A DNA stretch of 6,512 nt from UBA7398 sp964567545 (lineage in GTDB: Bacteria > Actinomycetota > Actinomycetes > Nanopelagicales > Nanopelagicaceae), in NCBI GenBank assembly GCA_964567545.1, contig CAZMNB010000061.1, positions 1 through 6,512 on the forward strand. The letters are read 5' to 3'. Under the pieces are notes generated by a model. That model worked only from the letters and a program-made list of their open reading frames with translations, made no database searches and was not told where the DNA came from. Below are positions 5,295-6,512 of the stretch, in pieces; the stretch's first letter is position 1; every line of letters begins with the position of its first letter. Made by a program: the position numbers and the translations under genes.

Positions 5295-6512
5295 CGGCTG
5301 CTCCTTTTGCAAATTCGATTGATTTTAATAGCCGATTTTTGCACAAGTGGTTGATCTACATAGGTTAATTTGCCAACTCCACCAGCAAAAATAGCGCTTA
5401 CCTCATCGGATTGACCGGGCAGCAAGTCCACATCAGCAACCAATAACGGACGGCCGCGTTCAGTTGCAACGCCACCAGCAGAGCCATTTTTTGATTTCAA
5501 TGCAGCTGATATCAAAGTGCTTGATGTTGGTCCATAGATAAATACTTTAAATCGATGTTGTCCAGTCACAAGATCGCGCGGAGAATTCTTATCAGCACGA
5601 GTTAACACATATGCGGATAGATTTTTTGCATCTGTGACAGTATTGGTAACGCTGATTTTAACCTCGGTTTTTGAACTTGATCCGCATTCAAGCTCAGACA
5701 CCGTTATTTTTCGCTCCAAATAGTAATCCAATTTGCTGGCATCAATGTTTTCAATTACTGCGCGATATTCGTTATTTTGGGCAGTATCCATAAAACCACC
5801 GAGCCGGCTCTTCGCAAAGAGCGCTTCGGCATCGCTATTGGTGGAGTAAACCAGGATTCGGTTTTCCAATATGCCATCTCTAATTGCAATCGCCATTCCC
5901 AATTTTGAGAACTTTGCCGCCATTAGTTGCTTGAAAGTTTCGTTCATGATGTCGACTAAATATTGCTTACGCCCTATATTGTCGAACTCATACTTCTTAT
6001 ATGCCGTTTTGAGAGTTTTCTCAACCACGTTATCCGAATTGATTGCTTCGCCGTTTTTAAGGGTTACTGGTCCAGTAGCTCGTAAAATAAAACTAAGCGC
6101 TGTTGGATCAACTGCAATCACGCCATCTAACTTTTGGCCGGTCTGCAACCGCCATAACTCCATCCAAATTTCCGCGCCATATGGAAAATGCGGGGAGAGG
6201 TTTGAGTTCTGCCAAATTGCTGGATCACTTCGGTAGAGCGCACCGTATTCAGCCGGCATCTTTAATGGAATTTCTTCTAGGGATTTTAAGCCGGCATTAG
6301 AACCAGTTTCTTGCACCGAGAACTTGCCGTTTTCAATTTTCACAATTGCATAGGCGCCTAAGATTCCACCAGTACCACGGGCTTCCGCGCTATTTTGAAA
6401 CGCTAAAAGAAAGGTCTGCGGTTTATCTTTTACGCCGAGAATCGCAGTAGCGCTAATTGAACTGGTTATCTCGTTTTGAATTTCTGCGAAATTGAAACCA
6501 AAGAGTCCGCCT
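5291..6512 (-). CDS. DUF4012 domain protein, 5' partial (runs off right edge)
   Basis: DUF4012 proteins are uncharacterised, often actinobacterial, usually membrane-anchored, and to my knowledge often encoded near cell-envelope or polysaccharide genes. The frame is open from the right edge (first full codon at 6511), giving 406 visible residues; the GTG at 6343 is internal, not the start. Hallmarks: FLLAFQNSAEARGTGGILG (visible residues 34-52), which matches the family's signature with FQN, AE and TGG; then NSNLSPHFPYGAEIW (about 103-117) and DGVIAVDPTALSFILRATGPV-like sequence (about 129-149, containing the VDP and ATGP motifs). The C-terminal part (about 260-395) is beta-rich with GRPLLVADVDLLPGQS and QPLVQ, as in other family members. 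The chain ends in a basic KRSSR. Any N-terminal membrane helix lies outside the window. The stop TGA overlaps the next gene's ATG, so the two are probably translationally coupled and functionally linked. The biochemical role is unknown. Confidence 0.85.
   Translation of the reverse strand, partial: GGLFGFNFAEIQNEITSSISATAILGVKDKPQTFLLAFQNSAEARGTGGILGAYAIVKIENGKFSVQETGSNAGLKSLEEIPLKMPAEYGALYRSDPAIWQNSNLSPHFPYGAEIWMELWRLQTGQKLDGVIAVDPTALSFILRATGPVTLKNGEAINSDNVVEKTLKTAYKKYEFDNIGRKQYLVDIMNETFKQLMAAKFSKLGMAIAIRDGILENRILVYSTNSDAEALFAKSRLGGFMDTAQNNEYRAVIENIDASKLDYYLERKITVSELECGSSSKTEVKISVTNTVTDAKNLSAYVLTRADKNSPRDLVTGQHRFKVFIYGPTSSTLISAALKSKNGSAGGVATERGRPLLVADVDLLPGQSDEVSAIFAGGVGKLTYVDQPLVQKSAIKINRICKRSSR
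5301..5306 (-). promoter_or_regulatory. Shine-Dalgarno AAGGAG that sets the start of the Ala-rich gene
   Basis: On the minus strand AAGGAG is followed by CAGCCG and then ATG, a 6-base spacing that fits a strong ribosome binding site. It lies inside the last codons of the DUF4012 gene. It decides the start: the upstream in-frame TTG at 5312 would put this site inside the coding region and has no comparable site of its own. Confidence 0.8.

Noticed and set aside
6341..6343. GTG as the start of the DUF4012 gene
   Set aside because: The frame is open to the window edge and the codons upstream encode the family signature FLLAFQNSAEARGTGG, so this GTG is an internal Val.

Overview
This window looks like a compact stretch of a bacterial chromosome. 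It holds four protein-coding genes with almost no space between them, and two of the genes run off the window edges. The modest GC of the two plus-strand genes, GTG/TTG start codons, tight packing, a dimethylglycine-oxidase-type flavoenzyme and a DUF4012 envelope protein together suggest an actinobacterium, possibly one of the small-genome freshwater lineages. That placement is an inference; there is no rRNA or marker gene here to settle it.

Left half, plus strand. Bases 2-2380 hold the C-terminal ~792 residues of an FAD-dependent oxidoreductase fused to a GcvT-type folate-binding module (dimethylglycine oxidase / sarcosine dehydrogenase family). Its beginning, including the N-terminal Rossmann motif, lies left of the window. 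About 45 bases later follows a small SGNH/GDSL-type hydrolase with an N-terminal membrane anchor (2426-3196). These two may be co-transcribed but show no obvious functional link.

Right half, minus strand. A DUF4012 protein enters from the right edge (5291 to beyond 6512). It is followed, through a 4-base ATGA overlap and a good Shine-Dalgarno, by a 698-residue alanine/lysine/aspartate-repeat protein (3198-5294). The repeat protein has a signal peptide, about 550 residues of mostly Ala-rich predicted helix, one C-terminal membrane helix and a very basic 85-residue tail predicted to be cytoplasmic. The plus- and minus-strand pairs converge with one base between their stop codons.

The most interesting unit is the coupled DUF4012 / Ala-rich pair. 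The predicted layout is a long, rod-like helix outside the membrane linked to a lysine-rich tail inside it, made together with an envelope protein of unknown function. It resembles a TolA-like spacer with reversed topology. The second point of interest is the SGNH protein, whose oxyanion-hole Asn appears to be replaced. No RNA genes, mobile elements, CRISPR arrays or convincing terminators were seen, and no gene-free stretch exceeds 300 bases.
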